Positions 17,774 through 27,765 of a stretch of 64,000 nucleotides of DNA are shown piece after piece; within the stretch, counting starts at the first letter, position 1, and the number at the start of each line of letters is the position of its first letter. The stretch comes from Colwellia sp. BRX10-3. GTDB lineage: Bacteria; Pseudomonadota; Gammaproteobacteria; Enterobacterales; Alteromonadaceae. The notes under the pieces were generated by a model that had not been told where the DNA came from, ran no database searches, and saw only the letters and a list, made by a program, of their open reading frames with translations. The stretch is from assembly GCF_014077505.1 (NCBI RefSeq), contig NZ_JACGWA010000002.1, forward strand, positions 1 to 64,000. Reading direction: 5' to 3'. A program made the translations under genes and the position numbers.

Positions 17774-18250
17774 ATGACCACAAGCCGTAAAAAAAATGAA
17801 GCAGAATTAATACTCGCATTTAAAGCATTACTAAAAGAACAGTGCTATGGCTCACAAAGTCAACTTGCCGATGCCTTAGCTGAGCAAGGCTTTAAGAATA
17901 TGTCGCAGGCTAAAATTTCACGCTTGTTGTCTAAACTTGGCGCGGTAAAAATGCGTAATGCGAGTGATCAAGTCGTTTACATTCTGCCTGACGAGTTAGC
18001 GGTACCAAAATCAAAACAAGCTATTCAATCTGTGGTTATTAGTGTCAAACACAATAATATGCAGATTATTCTGAAAACAGGTATCGGTGGCGCGCCATTA
18101 ATTTCAAGAATGCTAGATAGCTTAGGTGAATCAACCGGTATTTTAGGTACGTTGGCAGGTGACGATACAATCTTTATTGCGCCAACAAATATTAACCGTA
18201 TTGATGAAATAACTAAAGATATTAGTTTGTTGTTAGGCGTTTCAACATAG
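17774..18250 (+). CDS. argR: Arginine repressor ArgR
   Basis: The 158-residue protein matches ArgR (E. coli 156). It has an N-terminal winged HTH (about 1-70, with QSQLADALAEQGF and MSQAKISRLLSKLG), a linker, and a C-terminal hexamerisation/arginine-binding domain containing the GAPLISRMLDSL helix and GTLAGDDTIFIAP, where GDD binds arginine. The frame is open back to 17714, but family length and the MTTSRKK start fix the ATG at 17774. ArgR represses arginine synthesis genes with arginine as co-repressor. A terminator shared with galM follows. Confidence 0.95.
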   Translation: MTTSRKKNEAELILAFKALLKEQCYGSQSQLADALAEQGFKNMSQAKISRLLSKLGAVKMRNASDQVVYILPDELAVPKSKQAIQSVVISVKHNNMQIILKTGIGGAPLISRMLDSLGESTGILGTLAGDDTIFIAPTNINRIDEITKDISLLLGVST

Positions 18251-18283
18251 TAGTAATATAATAGCGCTTGAAAAACACTTCGC

Positions 18284-18315
18284 AAGGGTAAACAATTTAT
18301 GTTTATCCTTTTTTA
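18284..18315. terminator. Bidirectional terminator between argR and galM
   Basis: AAGGGTAAAC / GTTTATCCTT makes a 10-bp stem (one G-T pair) around AATTTAT, followed by a T run on the plus strand and placed between convergent genes. Confidence 0.8.
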
Positions 18316-18326
18316 TTTGAGCATTG

Positions 18327-19433
18327 CTAAGCCGATACTGTCTCAAAAACGAAGCGCGTTTGACTATAAAAAGGCTGGTCTGGCCGAAGTATAGTGTTGT
18401 TTATATTGGCACCCGTAACACGATTAACTAACCTTTGTGGTTCAAAACAAAACGCCGAATGTTTTTGATAAATACAATTTTCTTTGCCAGTTTGGCTGCC
18501 ATCAATATAATTAGCGGTATATAAAATTAAACAAGGTTGATCGCTATATAAAGTTAACTTCCGTCCTGAGCTCGGTTCAAATGCGCTTGCCGCAAATTCC
18601 TCACCACTTATTACATTGTCATTGGTTAACCAATAATTGTCGTATCCTTTGGCTATAACCACTTGTTCGTCGTCTGAGTTGATATTTTTAGCTAAAGTCG
18701 TCAATTGATTGAAATCGTGCGCGCTATTTAGTACCGCTTTAACTTCACCTGTCGGGTAAATATCTTTATTCATCGGTAAAAAGTGGCAAGCATTGATTTG
18801 CACTTGGTGCTGGTAAATATTGCCGGATTGATGTCCTGAGAGGTTAAAATAGCTATGTTGAGTTAAATTAATTACCGTAGTTTTATCGGTATTGGCAAAA
18901 TATTCAACGGTCAGCTCGTTGCTATTGTTCAGGCTATATTTTACTTTAAAATCAACAGTACCTGGAAAACCGTTATCACCATCAGGACTAGTATGTTGCA
19001 GTATTAAACTAACGTTTTTAGCAGAGCTTTCTGTCGTTGCCTGCCAAAGCTGTTTATTTAGTGCCTTGAAGCCACCATGGAGTTGGCTGTCATTATTATT
19101 TATGTGTAGCTGATAAGAATTACCGTCAATAAACAGTAGCCCTTGATCTATGCGTCCAGCGTAGCGGCCAATAATAGCGCCTAAATAGTAAGGGTCATTT
19201 TCATAAGACTCAATATTGTCGTAGCCTAGAACGATATCGTCAGGCACTGCATTGTTATCTAACGTTTCCAGTGAAACAATTATGCCGCCATAGTTAGTTA
19301 TTTTAATTTTCATGCCGTGAGCATTTGATAAGGTGAAAAGTTGTGCACTTTCGCCGCTACTCAAGGTGCCAAAATATTGTTGGGATATATTAAGGCTGTT
19401 AATGATGGGCTTACTTGACATGCTGTAGTTCAC
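18327..19433 (-). CDS. galM: Aldose 1-epimerase (mutarotase)
   Basis: This 368-residue enzyme interconverts alpha and beta anomers of aldoses. Visible family blocks are KITNYGGIIVSLETLD, the GRYAGRID loop, the substrate-binding NNNDSQLHGG, the catalytic His in NLTQHSYFNLSGH and the catalytic Glu in SAFCFEPQ near the C-terminus. It has no signal peptide, so it is cytosolic. No gal operon genes lie nearby, so the gene is annotated by family. It is convergent with argR. Confidence 0.9.
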   Translation of the reverse strand: MNYSMSSKPIINSLNISQQYFGTLSSGESAQLFTLSNAHGMKIKITNYGGIIVSLETLDNNAVPDDIVLGYDNIESYENDPYYLGAIIGRYAGRIDQGLLFIDGNSYQLHINNNDSQLHGGFKALNKQLWQATTESSAKNVSLILQHTSPDGDNGFPGTVDFKVKYSLNNSNELTVEYFANTDKTTVINLTQHSYFNLSGHQSGNIYQHQVQINACHFLPMNKDIYPTGEVKAVLNSAHDFNQLTTLAKNINSDDEQVVIAKGYDNYWLTNDNVISGEEFAASAFEPSSGRKLTLYSDQPCLILYTANYIDGSQTGKENCIYQKHSAFCFEPQRLVNRVTGANINNTILRPDQPFYSQTRFVFETVSA

Positions 19434-19523
19434 TGATTGAAAATATTAAAGTAACTATACCAAATGCTTTTATCGCTTTACCAGCTATACGAAGTTATTT
19501 TGAGGGGTTGTTGTTAAGCAATT

Positions 19524-19549
19524 AACAGTTAGCTATAAAGCTAACTGTT
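19524..19549. repeat. Hairpin downstream of ispB
   Basis: AACAGTTAGCT / AGCTAACTGTT forms a perfect 11-bp stem with an ATAA loop, 32 bases beyond the ispB stop. It is a likely ispB transcription end, though the T tract on that strand is weak. Confidence 0.55.
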
Positions 19550-19580
19550 AGCTTTTAGCTAAGGACTATTAGCCAGTGAC

Positions 19581-20552
19581 TTAGTGACAACGATTGGCGG
19601 CGATATGCGCCAGTGAAATCAAGGCTTGCTTGTACTCTGACTCAGGTAACATAGCTATTGCATTAATAGCTTTGTCGGCTTCTTGCTCTGCTTTTTTCTG
19701 AGTATAAACCAAAGAGCCGGTTTGTTTCATTGCGGCAAGTATATCATCTAGATGGTCCATGCCATCGCCATGTTCAATCGCATTGCGGATCATAGATTTT
19801 TGTTGCTCATTACCATGTCCCATTGCATATAACAGTGGTAAGGTAGGCTTGCCTTCGGCGAGGTCATCACCTACATTTTTGCCCATTTCTTGTGCATCAG
19901 CAGTGTAATCCATAATGTCATCAACGAGCTGAAAGGCCGTGCCTAAATGTTTACCGTAATTAAGCATTGCTAGCTCTGTTGCATTATCTTGCTTTGCAAT
20001 AACAGCGGCAAGACGAGTGGCGGCTTCAAATAACTTCGCTGTTTTACAGTAGATAACTTTCATGTAGCTTTCTTCTGTGGTCTCAGGGTCATTACAATTC
20101 ATTAATTGCAGTACTTCACCTTCGGCAATAATATTGGTTGCATCAGATAAAATATCCATGATTCTTAAATTACGTAGCTCACTCATCATTTGAAATGAAC
20201 GTGAATATAAAAAATCACCGACTAACACGCTAGCACTATTACCAAACATAGCATTAGCTGTTTCACGGCCTCGGCGCATATTAGACTCATCAACAACGTC
20301 ATCATGTAATAATGTAGATGTATGGATAAACTCTACTATTGCCGCGAGTTGTAAATGCTCTTCACCTTGATAACCAATAGCTCTTGCCGCTAATACGGTG
20401 AGTAATGGGCGCATACGTTTACCGCCACCATTAACAATATAAACACCTAATTGATTTATAAGTGCAACGTCTGAATGTAGTTTCGAAAAGATAAGATCGT
20501 TGACAGCGTTCATGTCTTGTTGAGCCAAAGCTTGGATATTTTTTATATTCAT
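19581..20552 (-). CDS. ispB: Octaprenyl diphosphate synthase
   Basis: This 323-residue trans-isoprenyl diphosphate synthase makes the ubiquinone side chain. The first aspartate-rich motif is LLHDDVVDES and the second LVDDIMDYT, with GGGKRMRP near the N-terminus for IPP binding. The ATG at 20552 is chosen over a TTG 12 bases upstream because the product then begins MNIKNIQALAQQDM, aligning with E. coli IspB. It is divergent from rplU, the standard arrangement in Gammaproteobacteria. Confidence 0.95.
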   Translation of the reverse strand: MNIKNIQALAQQDMNAVNDLIFSKLHSDVALINQLGVYIVNGGGKRMRPLLTVLAARAIGYQGEEHLQLAAIVEFIHTSTLLHDDVVDESNMRRGRETANAMFGNSASVLVGDFLYSRSFQMMSELRNLRIMDILSDATNIIAEGEVLQLMNCNDPETTEESYMKVIYCKTAKLFEAATRLAAVIAKQDNATELAMLNYGKHLGTAFQLVDDIMDYTADAQEMGKNVGDDLAEGKPTLPLLYAMGHGNEQQKSMIRNAIEHGDGMDHLDDILAAMKQTGSLVYTQKKAEQEADKAINAIAMLPESEYKQALISLAHIAANRCH

Positions 20553-21059
20553 AGAGCGTAACAAGTTACCTTAATTGTGCTTTATACAAATTGAAATAAA
20601 TAATCGTTCATTCTAAAGTGGTCTAAATATCTAAATATCTACATTGCTTGCAGGACCGTTCCTAGTCATCTCGGTAATTGCTCCTGCATTAGTCTAATAA
20701 CTTACATCTATGCAAAAACATTGATCCATGACATTAGTAAATTCTTTAGTCGATGTAGATATCTATGCTTAGTCTGAAACAATAAACATGTGACCTTGAA
20801 TATTTATTATCACTTAAAACAACTTACTTAGTTAATTCAATTAGTATTTAGTGTTAGAATACTAGTAATTTCACGGGGTAATTTTACACGAAATTCATGA
20901 CGATAGAAGTTTTACAGGTGAGAAGTTTTTACTTTAGTAAAAATAATAATAAATCATTACTTTTATGCTTGCTCTAACCGATTTCTTCGCGTAGAATTCG
21001 CGCCCTATAATTTTAAATTTAAGCGTCGTCCATAGATGATGACGCAGTACGGAGTAGCT
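20553..21059. other. Divergent ispB/rplU intergenic region, 507 bases
   Basis: No gene is supported here. A good -10 hexamer, TATAAT (21006-21011), lies 49 bases before rplU, with only a weak partner at -35. The rest is AT-rich without clear repeats. Confidence 0.5.
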
Positions 21060-21371
21060 ATGTACGCGGTATTCCAAAGCGGTGGTAAACAGCATCGTGT
21101 AACTGAAGGCCAAACAGTTCGTTTAGAGAAAATTGAACTTGAAATTGGTGCTGCAGTAGAATTCGAAAACGTTTTAATGATCGCCGATGGCGAGAGCATC
21201 AATGTAGGCGCGCCTTACATTGCTGGTGGTAAAGTTGTTGCTGAGGTTGTAAACCAAGGTCGCGCTGACAAAGTTAAAATTGTTAAATTCAAACGTCGTA
21301 AGCATTCACGCAAAGAAGCGGGCCATCGTCAATGGTTCACTGAAGTGAAAATTACTGGCATTAACGGCTAA
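21060..21371 (+). CDS. rplU: Ribosomal protein bL21
   Basis: This is a 103-residue 50S subunit protein that binds 23S rRNA. Signature: [14 protein letters not shown] at the start and [16 protein letters not shown] near the C-terminus. The frame is open 8 codons further upstream, but GGAG (21051-21054) precedes the ATG at 21060 and the family start MYAVF matches exactly. It is 16 bases from rpmA and co-transcribed with it. Confidence 0.98.
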   Translation: MYAVFQSGGKQHRVTEGQTVRLEKIELEIGAAVEFENVLMIADGESINVGAPYIAGGKVVAEVVNQGRADKVKIVKFKRRKHSRKEAGHRQWFTEVKITGING

Positions 21372-21387
21372 TTAGGAGCGATTTACA

Positions 21388-21645
21388 ATGGCACATAAGA
21401 AAGCTGCGGGTAGTACACGTAACGGTCGTGATTCAGAAGCTAAACGCCTAGGTGTTAAGCGTTTTGGCGGCGAAGCCGTTTTAGCGGGTAATATTATTGT
21501 TCGTCAACGTGGTACTCGTTTCCACGCTGGTAGCAACATGGGTATCGGTAAAGACCACACTCTATTTGCTTTATCTGATGGTAAAGTACAATTCGAAGTT
21601 AAAGGTCCTAAAAACCGCAAGTTTGTCAGTATTGTTGCTGAGTAG
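21388..21645 (+). CDS. rpmA: Ribosomal protein bL27
   Basis: This is an 85-residue 50S protein whose N-terminal tail reaches the peptidyl-transferase centre. It begins [19 protein letters not shown] and contains the conserved [16 protein letters not shown] lies at 21373-21377. The rplU-rpmA pair is followed by an intrinsic terminator and then obgE. Confidence 0.98.
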   Translation: MAHKKAAGSTRNGRDSEAKRLGVKRFGGEAVLAGNIIVRQRGTRFHAGSNMGIGKDHTLFALSDGKVQFEVKGPKNRKFVSIVAE

Positions 21646-21665
21646 TAATACGCAAACTTATAAAG

Positions 21666-21692
21666 CCCTGCTTTTACGCAGGGTTTTTTTTT
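21666..21692 (+). terminator. rplU-rpmA terminator
   Basis: The CCCTGC / GCAGGG stem (21666-21671, 21678-21683) closes a TTTTAC loop and is followed by nine T residues. Confidence 0.92.
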
Positions 21693-21807
21693 GCAGGTAA
21701 TTTATAGTTATTCGTTACAAATTGTATAAAAAATGACATTGTTCAAAACTATTTGAAATAAATCATTTATAATATGTGGCAGAAAATAAAATTTTGGAGT
21801 GTTTTAA

Positions 21808-22974
<1,167 letters not shown>

Positions 22975-23046
22975 GCTTTAATCTAACCTGAGTTCAGTTT
23001 AAGCCGTCAATTATAGGTTTAAACTTTAGATCGAAAGTATTAAAGT

Positions 23047-23075
23047 GTGGCTTATTATTCTAAATACTAAGCCAC
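23047..23075. terminator. Hairpin between obgE and moeB
   Basis: GTGGCTTA / TAAGCCAC (23047-23054, 23068-23075) encloses a 13-base loop that can pair further with one mismatch. It lies between convergent genes; there is no long T tract, so it may end either transcript. Confidence 0.5.
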
Positions 23076-23111
23076 AAGCCCACCAAAGAATTTCAAATTA
23101 TACTCGTCAAC

Positions 23112-23858
23112 TTATGTTGAGCAAATAGGGCATTTAGCCTGTTTTTTCAGGGCAAACTGCTGCCATGAGTTATTCAAACCATCAAAAATATTCAGTTGAT
23201 TTGTTGCCACAGAATTACCTGTTAAATACTTAATAGCCTGTAATGCTTGCATACCACCAATAATAGCTAAAATTGGTCCTAATATGCCGATAGTTTGGCA
23301 ATTGTTTTCCTGTGCTTTCTTATCTGTGGGGAATAAACATTGATAGCATGCGCTATCAGGTATATTCGGGTTAACAAACATATGTTGCCCGTCAAAGCCA
23401 GTGGCCGCGCCAATAACTAATGGCTTTTTATGTTCAATACACTTTTGATTAATCAGATAACGGGCGGTTATGTTATCAGTGCAATCTATCACCAAGTCAA
23501 CTAGTGGGAAATAGTAATCAGCAAGTTCTTCATCGAGCATTTCATCAAGTATTTCGATATTTGTACTGCTATTTAGTTGCTGTAACTTCTCTGCTCCAGT
23601 ATCCGCTTTATTTTGGCCAATATCTGATTCGTTAAATAGTATTTGGCGGTGTAGATTGTTGATTTCAATGCTATCGCCATCAACTAAATAAATATTGCCA
23701 ACACCAGCGGCATTTAAATAAAGGCTTACTGGATTGCCTAAACCACCGATACCGACAATTAAAACACTGGCCTTTTTAAGTGCTTGCTGGCCTTGTTCAC
23801 CAATGCCTTTGAGCATGGTTTGACGGCTAAAACGTAATAGTTCTTGGTTGCTAAGCAT
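23112..23858 (-). CDS. moeB: Molybdopterin-synthase adenylyltransferase MoeB
   Basis: This is a 248-residue E1-like enzyme (E. coli 249) that adenylates the C-terminus of MoaD. The ATP site GIGGLGNPVSLYL and RQ(I)LFNESDIG match the family. Zinc is held by CYQCLFP and the C-terminal CPIC, and the conserved Cys sits in NCQTIGILGP. The ATG at 23858 is chosen over an upstream start because MLSNQELLRFSRQ matches MoeB. It overlaps the end of modC by 8 bases. ThiF is the nearest alternative, but the molybdenum operon makes MoeB much more likely. Confidence 0.92.
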   Translation of the reverse strand: MLSNQELLRFSRQTMLKGIGEQGQQALKKASVLIVGIGGLGNPVSLYLNAAGVGNIYLVDGDSIEINNLHRQILFNESDIGQNKADTGAEKLQQLNSSTNIEILDEMLDEELADYYFPLVDLVIDCTDNITARYLINQKCIEHKKPLVIGAATGFDGQHMFVNPNIPDSACYQCLFPTDKKAQENNCQTIGILGPILAIIGGMQALQAIKYLTGNSVATNQLNIFDGLNNSWQQFALKKQAKCPICST

Positions 23859-25065
23859 GGATTGTCTGCTCCGTATTATGATAACTATGCACGGCATTGG
23901 CTTTAAATTGAATAAATACCCTTGCTTGCGTGGTTAGCTCCATACGTATTGCTGACCATAAACTAATTTGGGCATAAAATTTTTGCTCGCCAGTTTCTAG
24001 CGTAACTAAAGCATTGGTTTTGCTGTGTTGTATTGCGATAATGTTTGCTGATAAATGATTTACAATTGAGCTATGTTCAGGCTTGGTTGTGCTGATACTA
24101 ATATCGCGGGCGTAAATAATACAAGGGAGCAGTTGGCCAATTAAGCGCTGATCATTGCTTTGTTCTAATATTGGTAAATAAATGCTGTGGTTACTGCCTT
24201 GAGCTATTGGCAGTGATAGCCGCGTGAGGCCGTAATCAGGTAAGTGCTCAGCGATAATTAACGATAAACTGGTTTTAGGGCTAGTTTCTCCAAGGCTATT
24301 TAAATCGTGAATCGCTTGGTGAATAGGAGCCGAAGGACTTATTTTACCTGCTGAAACTACCACTAATTGATCGGCGATATATTGCAATTCACTCAAACTG
24401 TGGCTGACATAAAGCATAGGCAACTGAAGTTGTTGCTGAATTGCTTTTAAAATGGTCAGCATTTGTGATTTAGTAGTTTTATCTAAGGCGCTGAAAGGCT
24501 CATCTAATAAGAGTAATTTAGGCTCTGCTAATAAGGCTCTGGCAATAGACACTCTTTGTTTTTCACCACCGGAAAGCTGAGTTACATTTTGGTGTTGTAG
24601 CTTGGTTAACTGGGTTAATGTCAGTACTTTTTCAATGGTCAGTTTATGGTTGGTTTGTCGTTTAGCGCCATAAGCTAAGTTTCCATAAACGCTTAAGTGT
24701 GGAAATAAACGACTGTCTTGAAAAACTAAGCCAATTTGCCTGTTTTCAGCTTTAATAAAACACTTGTTTTCGCTGTTTTGTAACGATTTACCATTCAACG
24801 ATAATTGGCCTTTTGCTCGATGTTCAAGACCGGCAATGACCCGCAGTAAGGTAGATTTTCCTGAGCCAGAATCACCATAAATACCAGTAATCGCTGAAAT
24901 GCGAATACTTTGATTACTCGTTATTTCAAAGTGATTAAACGCTAATTTAAACGCTAATGTTAGCTCTGAAAGTGCAGCATCGTCACTATTGTCAATAGTT
25001 GCCTGAGTAGAACTCAAATGGTTTTGCTGGCTGCTAATAATATTCGACTTAGTCATAGTGCTCAT
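23851..25065 (-). CDS. modC: Molybdate ABC transporter ATPase ModC
   Basis: This 404-residue ATPase drives molybdate uptake. It has Walker A GDSGSGKST (64-72), signature LSGGEKQRVSIARAL, Walker B LLLLDEPFSALD, the H-loop in YVSHSLSEL, and a C-terminal TOBE/Mop molybdate-binding domain (about 315-395, ending LTTQARVFIQFKA). It carries about 30 extra polar residues at the N-terminus compared with E. coli ModC (352), with no nearby alternative Met. It overlaps modB by ATGA at one end and moeB at the other, which shows tight coupling. Confidence 0.95.
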   Translation of the reverse strand: MSTMTKSNIISSQQNHLSSTQATIDNSDDAALSELTLAFKLAFNHFEITSNQSIRISAITGIYGDSGSGKSTLLRVIAGLEHRAKGQLSLNGKSLQNSENKCFIKAENRQIGLVFQDSRLFPHLSVYGNLAYGAKRQTNHKLTIEKVLTLTQLTKLQHQNVTQLSGGEKQRVSIARALLAEPKLLLLDEPFSALDKTTKSQMLTILKAIQQQLQLPMLYVSHSLSELQYIADQLVVVSAGKISPSAPIHQAIHDLNSLGETSPKTSLSLIIAEHLPDYGLTRLSLPIAQGSNHSIYLPILEQSNDQRLIGQLLPCIIYARDISISTTKPEHSSIVNHLSANIIAIQHSKTNALVTLETGEQKFYAQISLWSAIRMELTTQARVFIQFKANAVHSYHNTEQTIHA

Positions 25066-25769
25066 AATTTTGTTGGCCTATGCTGCTTACTAGTAAAGTT
25101 ATTACCTAATAGATAAACAAATGACAACAGTAATAATGACGCAATTAATAACCCAGCTGATAGCAAATGAGCGTTAGCGTAATTAAATGATTCTACATGA
25201 TCGAATAACGCGATAGACAATACCCGTGTTTCACCAGGAATATTACCGCCAATCATTAACACCACACCAAACTCCCCTACGGTATGGGCAAAACCTAATG
25301 CGGTTGCCGTAATAAAACTGGCCTTAGTTAAGGGTAAAACAATACTAAAAAAACGATCTATCGGACCAGCACCTAGCATGGCAGCTGCTTCAAGATGCTG
25401 ATCACCTAATTGTTCAAATGCTTTTTGTAAGGGTTGTACTACAAAGGGCAGGGAGTAAAGCACCGAGCCAATAACAATAGCGCTAAAACTAAAGGCTAAT
25501 TGGCTGCCAGTAGCACTTTGCCATATCTGCCCGGGTAATGAGCTGGGTGAAAAAGCCAGCAGTAAGTAAAAACCTAATACGGTTGGTGGTAATACTAATG
25601 GCAAGGCAACTACAGCCTCAAAAAACACTTTGAATCGACTTTGCCATTTCGCTAAATACCATGCTAGTGGTGTACCTATTATTAGCAAGATAACCGTGGT
25701 TACCGCGGCCATTTTTAAGGTGGTAATAAGCGCGAGTAAGTCGGATGAAATATCTGTCATATTATTCAT
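25062..25769 (-). CDS. modB: Molybdate ABC transporter permease ModB
   Basis: This is a 235-residue inner-membrane permease with about five or six transmembrane segments and the ABC-coupling loop EAAAMLGAGPIDRFFSIVLPL, which contacts ModC. TVGEFGVVLMIGGNIPGETR is characteristic of ModB/CysT-type permeases. It overlaps modA by 8 bases and modC by 4, so modABC is one coupled unit. Confidence 0.95.
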   Translation of the reverse strand: MNNMTDISSDLLALITTLKMAAVTTVILLIIGTPLAWYLAKWQSRFKVFFEAVVALPLVLPPTVLGFYLLLAFSPSSLPGQIWQSATGSQLAFSFSAIVIGSVLYSLPFVVQPLQKAFEQLGDQHLEAAAMLGAGPIDRFFSIVLPLTKASFITATALGFAHTVGEFGVVLMIGGNIPGETRVLSIALFDHVESFNYANAHLLSAGLLIASLLLLSFVYLLGNNFTSKQHRPTKL

Positions 25770-26559
25770 TGACCTTGCTATGTTCTTGTCTCGATTTTAT
25801 GGGTAAATAGCCAAGTTGCTGTAATTTATGTTGGCTACTAACTTGTAAAATAAAATCACTGACTTGCTGAGCTAATTTGACTTGTTGGCTGGCTTTAATA
25901 ATCACCAATTGCTGAGCAATGGGCTGATAATACTCAGGTGGAATAATTATCCCCTGATATTTATTTATGACCAACTGACTGTACGCCACTATGCCAAAAG
26001 GCACCGCTTGACTACGAACTTGTTGAAAGGTTTGATTGATATTAATGCCGGTGACTAATTGATTTTTTAATTGCGGCCATAGCGATAAATGTTGCAATGC
26101 TTGCTGGGCAGCCTTGCCATAGGGAGCTGTATACGGGTTTGCAATAGCTAGCTTGTTAGAATAACTCTTAAGCTCGTTTAAGCTATTTAACTGCTGAGTA
26201 GCTGACCACAAAGCAATTTGCCCAAAGGCATAAGTTTTACGGCTATTCGCAATAATTAGCTTTTCTTGCTCTAGCAGTTTTGGGCGAGTTGCATCAGCGG
26301 ATAAAAATATATCAAAAGGTGCTCCATGCTTTATTTGTTGATAAAGCGTACCGGTAGCAGCGCTGATAATTTGGTAGTTAATCTTTTCTTTGTTGGGTAA
26401 GTCAGCCAATAATAATTTTAGTGTCTGTGCAAAGTTTGCTGCAACTGCTATACGAAGTGGTTTAGTTTGCTTTGACTTTTCGACAGCAAAAGCACAGCTG
26501 GCTTGTGAGGCCAGCCAAATAACAAATAGCAGGATGATTTTTTGTATTAAATTTGGCAT
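25762..26559 (-). CDS. modA: Molybdate-binding periplasmic protein ModA
   Basis: The 265-residue secreted protein has a Sec signal peptide (residues 1-25, hydrophobic LLFVIWLASQASCAFA). The mature part has the ModA pattern IAVAANFAQTLKLLL, a serine-rich oxyanion site (SAATGTLYQQI, FDIFLSADATRP), and SDFILQVSSQHKLQQLGY at the end. It captures molybdate or tungstate for ModBC. It lies 23 bases after moaB, continuing the moaA operon. Confidence 0.94.
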   Translation of the reverse strand: MPNLIQKIILLFVIWLASQASCAFAVEKSKQTKPLRIAVAANFAQTLKLLLADLPNKEKINYQIISAATGTLYQQIKHGAPFDIFLSADATRPKLLEQEKLIIANSRKTYAFGQIALWSATQQLNSLNELKSYSNKLAIANPYTAPYGKAAQQALQHLSLWPQLKNQLVTGININQTFQQVRSQAVPFGIVAYSQLVINKYQGIIIPPEYYQPIAQQLVIIKASQQVKLAQQVSDFILQVSSQHKLQQLGYLPIKSRQEHSKVNE

Positions 26560-26582
26560 AAGTGCTTATGGTAACGCTGATG

Positions 26583-27113
26583 TTATGTAAACTTTAAATG
26601 TGGAACAAAGTTACATGGTCGATGGCTTGCATCCAGTTGTTCAACAATTAATTTGTCCCAAGCTGTTTTACAGGCGTTGGTTGAACCGGGTACAGATAAA
26701 ATAACTGTACTATTTGCCATGCCGCCAAAGGCGCGTGATTGAATGGTTGAAGTACCAATTTCAGCTAAAGAAATTGTTCTAAATACTTCGCCAAAACCTT
26801 CAATGTCTTTATCGAATAAAGGTAATAACGCTTCAGGCGTATTATCTCTTGCGGTAAAACCTGTGCCACCTGTAGTTAATATTACTTGCACATTATCATC
26901 AGCAATCCACTTAGAAACTATGGCACGTAATTGATAAACATCGTCTTTTGAAATTTCTTTAGCAGCGAGTTTATGACCAGCGGTTTGTAATCGTTCAACC
27001 AGTGCTTGGCCTGAAGTATCGTTGTGTACTTCTCGGGTATCTGAAACGGTTAACACTGCGATATTTAATGGTAAGAAGCCATCGCCACAATGAATAGATG
27101 AGGTACTAGACAT
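26583..27113 (-). CDS. moaB: Molybdenum cofactor biosynthesis protein MoaB
   Basis: This 176-residue protein has the molybdopterin-binding MogA/MoaB fold: NIAVLTVSDTREVHNDTSGQALVERL, the TTGGTGFTARDNTPEA substrate loop, and SVPGSTNACKTAWDKLI at the C-terminus. MogA-type enzymes adenylate molybdopterin before molybdenum insertion; in E. coli MoaB is thought to be inactive. No mogA is present in the window, so here MoaB may be the working adenylyltransferase, as in many bacteria without MogA. It overlaps mobA by 8 bases. Confidence 0.93.
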   Translation of the reverse strand: MSSTSSIHCGDGFLPLNIAVLTVSDTREVHNDTSGQALVERLQTAGHKLAAKEISKDDVYQLRAIVSKWIADDNVQVILTTGGTGFTARDNTPEALLPLFDKDIEGFGEVFRTISLAEIGTSTIQSRAFGGMANSTVILSVPGSTNACKTAWDKLIVEQLDASHRPCNFVPHLKFT

Positions 27114-27765
27114 GAGATTTCCTTTGCAAAGATAATAAATGTTGTGCCTGTTGCCATTGCTCAGGCGTATTAGTGTTAAACAAACATTGGCTGTTTTTTG
27201 GTTTAATCACATTATGTGGTATTTGCGCTAATAAGCTACGTACTGAAGGACCAGCTAAGTTCCGCTTATTGGCTGTTTTATGCGAAACCATATGTTCACT
27301 GATTAGTTTTTTTGATTTTAGCGGTGACAAAACTGATGATAAAGGTTGTTGGAAAAACTGTTCCACAAAGGCGTTAACCGGTAAATACAAGGGTAGATAA
27401 TTATCAGTAAAGTAGCACGCCCGTTGGCTTAACTCTCCCACTTGCTTTAATGCTGCTAGCTCTACTGCCGTCATTAAAGGTAAATCTACGGGTAAAATTA
27501 ATAGCGCTTGAGGTTTGAACTGCTGAATAATACTTTGAATACCAGCGAGTGGTCCCATATTAGCAACAAGATCATCAATACCTTGTTCTCCACCGCTGAC
27601 AATAACTTGCGAGCTGCCAGCTTCTTTAAGTAAAGACTTGCTATAACTGAGCATATCTTGTTTCTCACGCTGCAAATTTGCCTTGTTTTTCCCCATGCGG
27701 GAAGATTTACCACCGGCTAAAACTACACCTAAGCAGGGTTGAAATAAAGTTTTTGTTAAACTCAT
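27106..27765 (-). CDS. mobA: Molybdenum cofactor guanylyltransferase MobA
   Basis: This is a 219-residue enzyme that attaches GMP to Mo-molybdopterin to form the guanine dinucleotide cofactor. The nucleotidyltransferase signature VVLAGGKSSRMGKNKA is at residues 14-29, GPLAGI and LILPVDLPLM (metal Asp) follow. It overlaps the moaA stop by one base and moaB by 8, inside the coupled operon. Its presence suggests MGD-type enzymes (DMSO reductase family) are made by this organism. Confidence 0.95.
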   Translation of the reverse strand: MSLTKTLFQPCLGVVLAGGKSSRMGKNKANLQREKQDMLSYSKSLLKEAGSSQVIVSGGEQGIDDLVANMGPLAGIQSIIQQFKPQALLILPVDLPLMTAVELAALKQVGELSQRACYFTDNYLPLYLPVNAFVEQFFQQPLSSVLSPLKSKKLISEHMVSHKTANKRNLAGPSVRSLLAQIPHNVIKPKNSQCLFNTNTPEQWQQAQHLLSLQRKSHV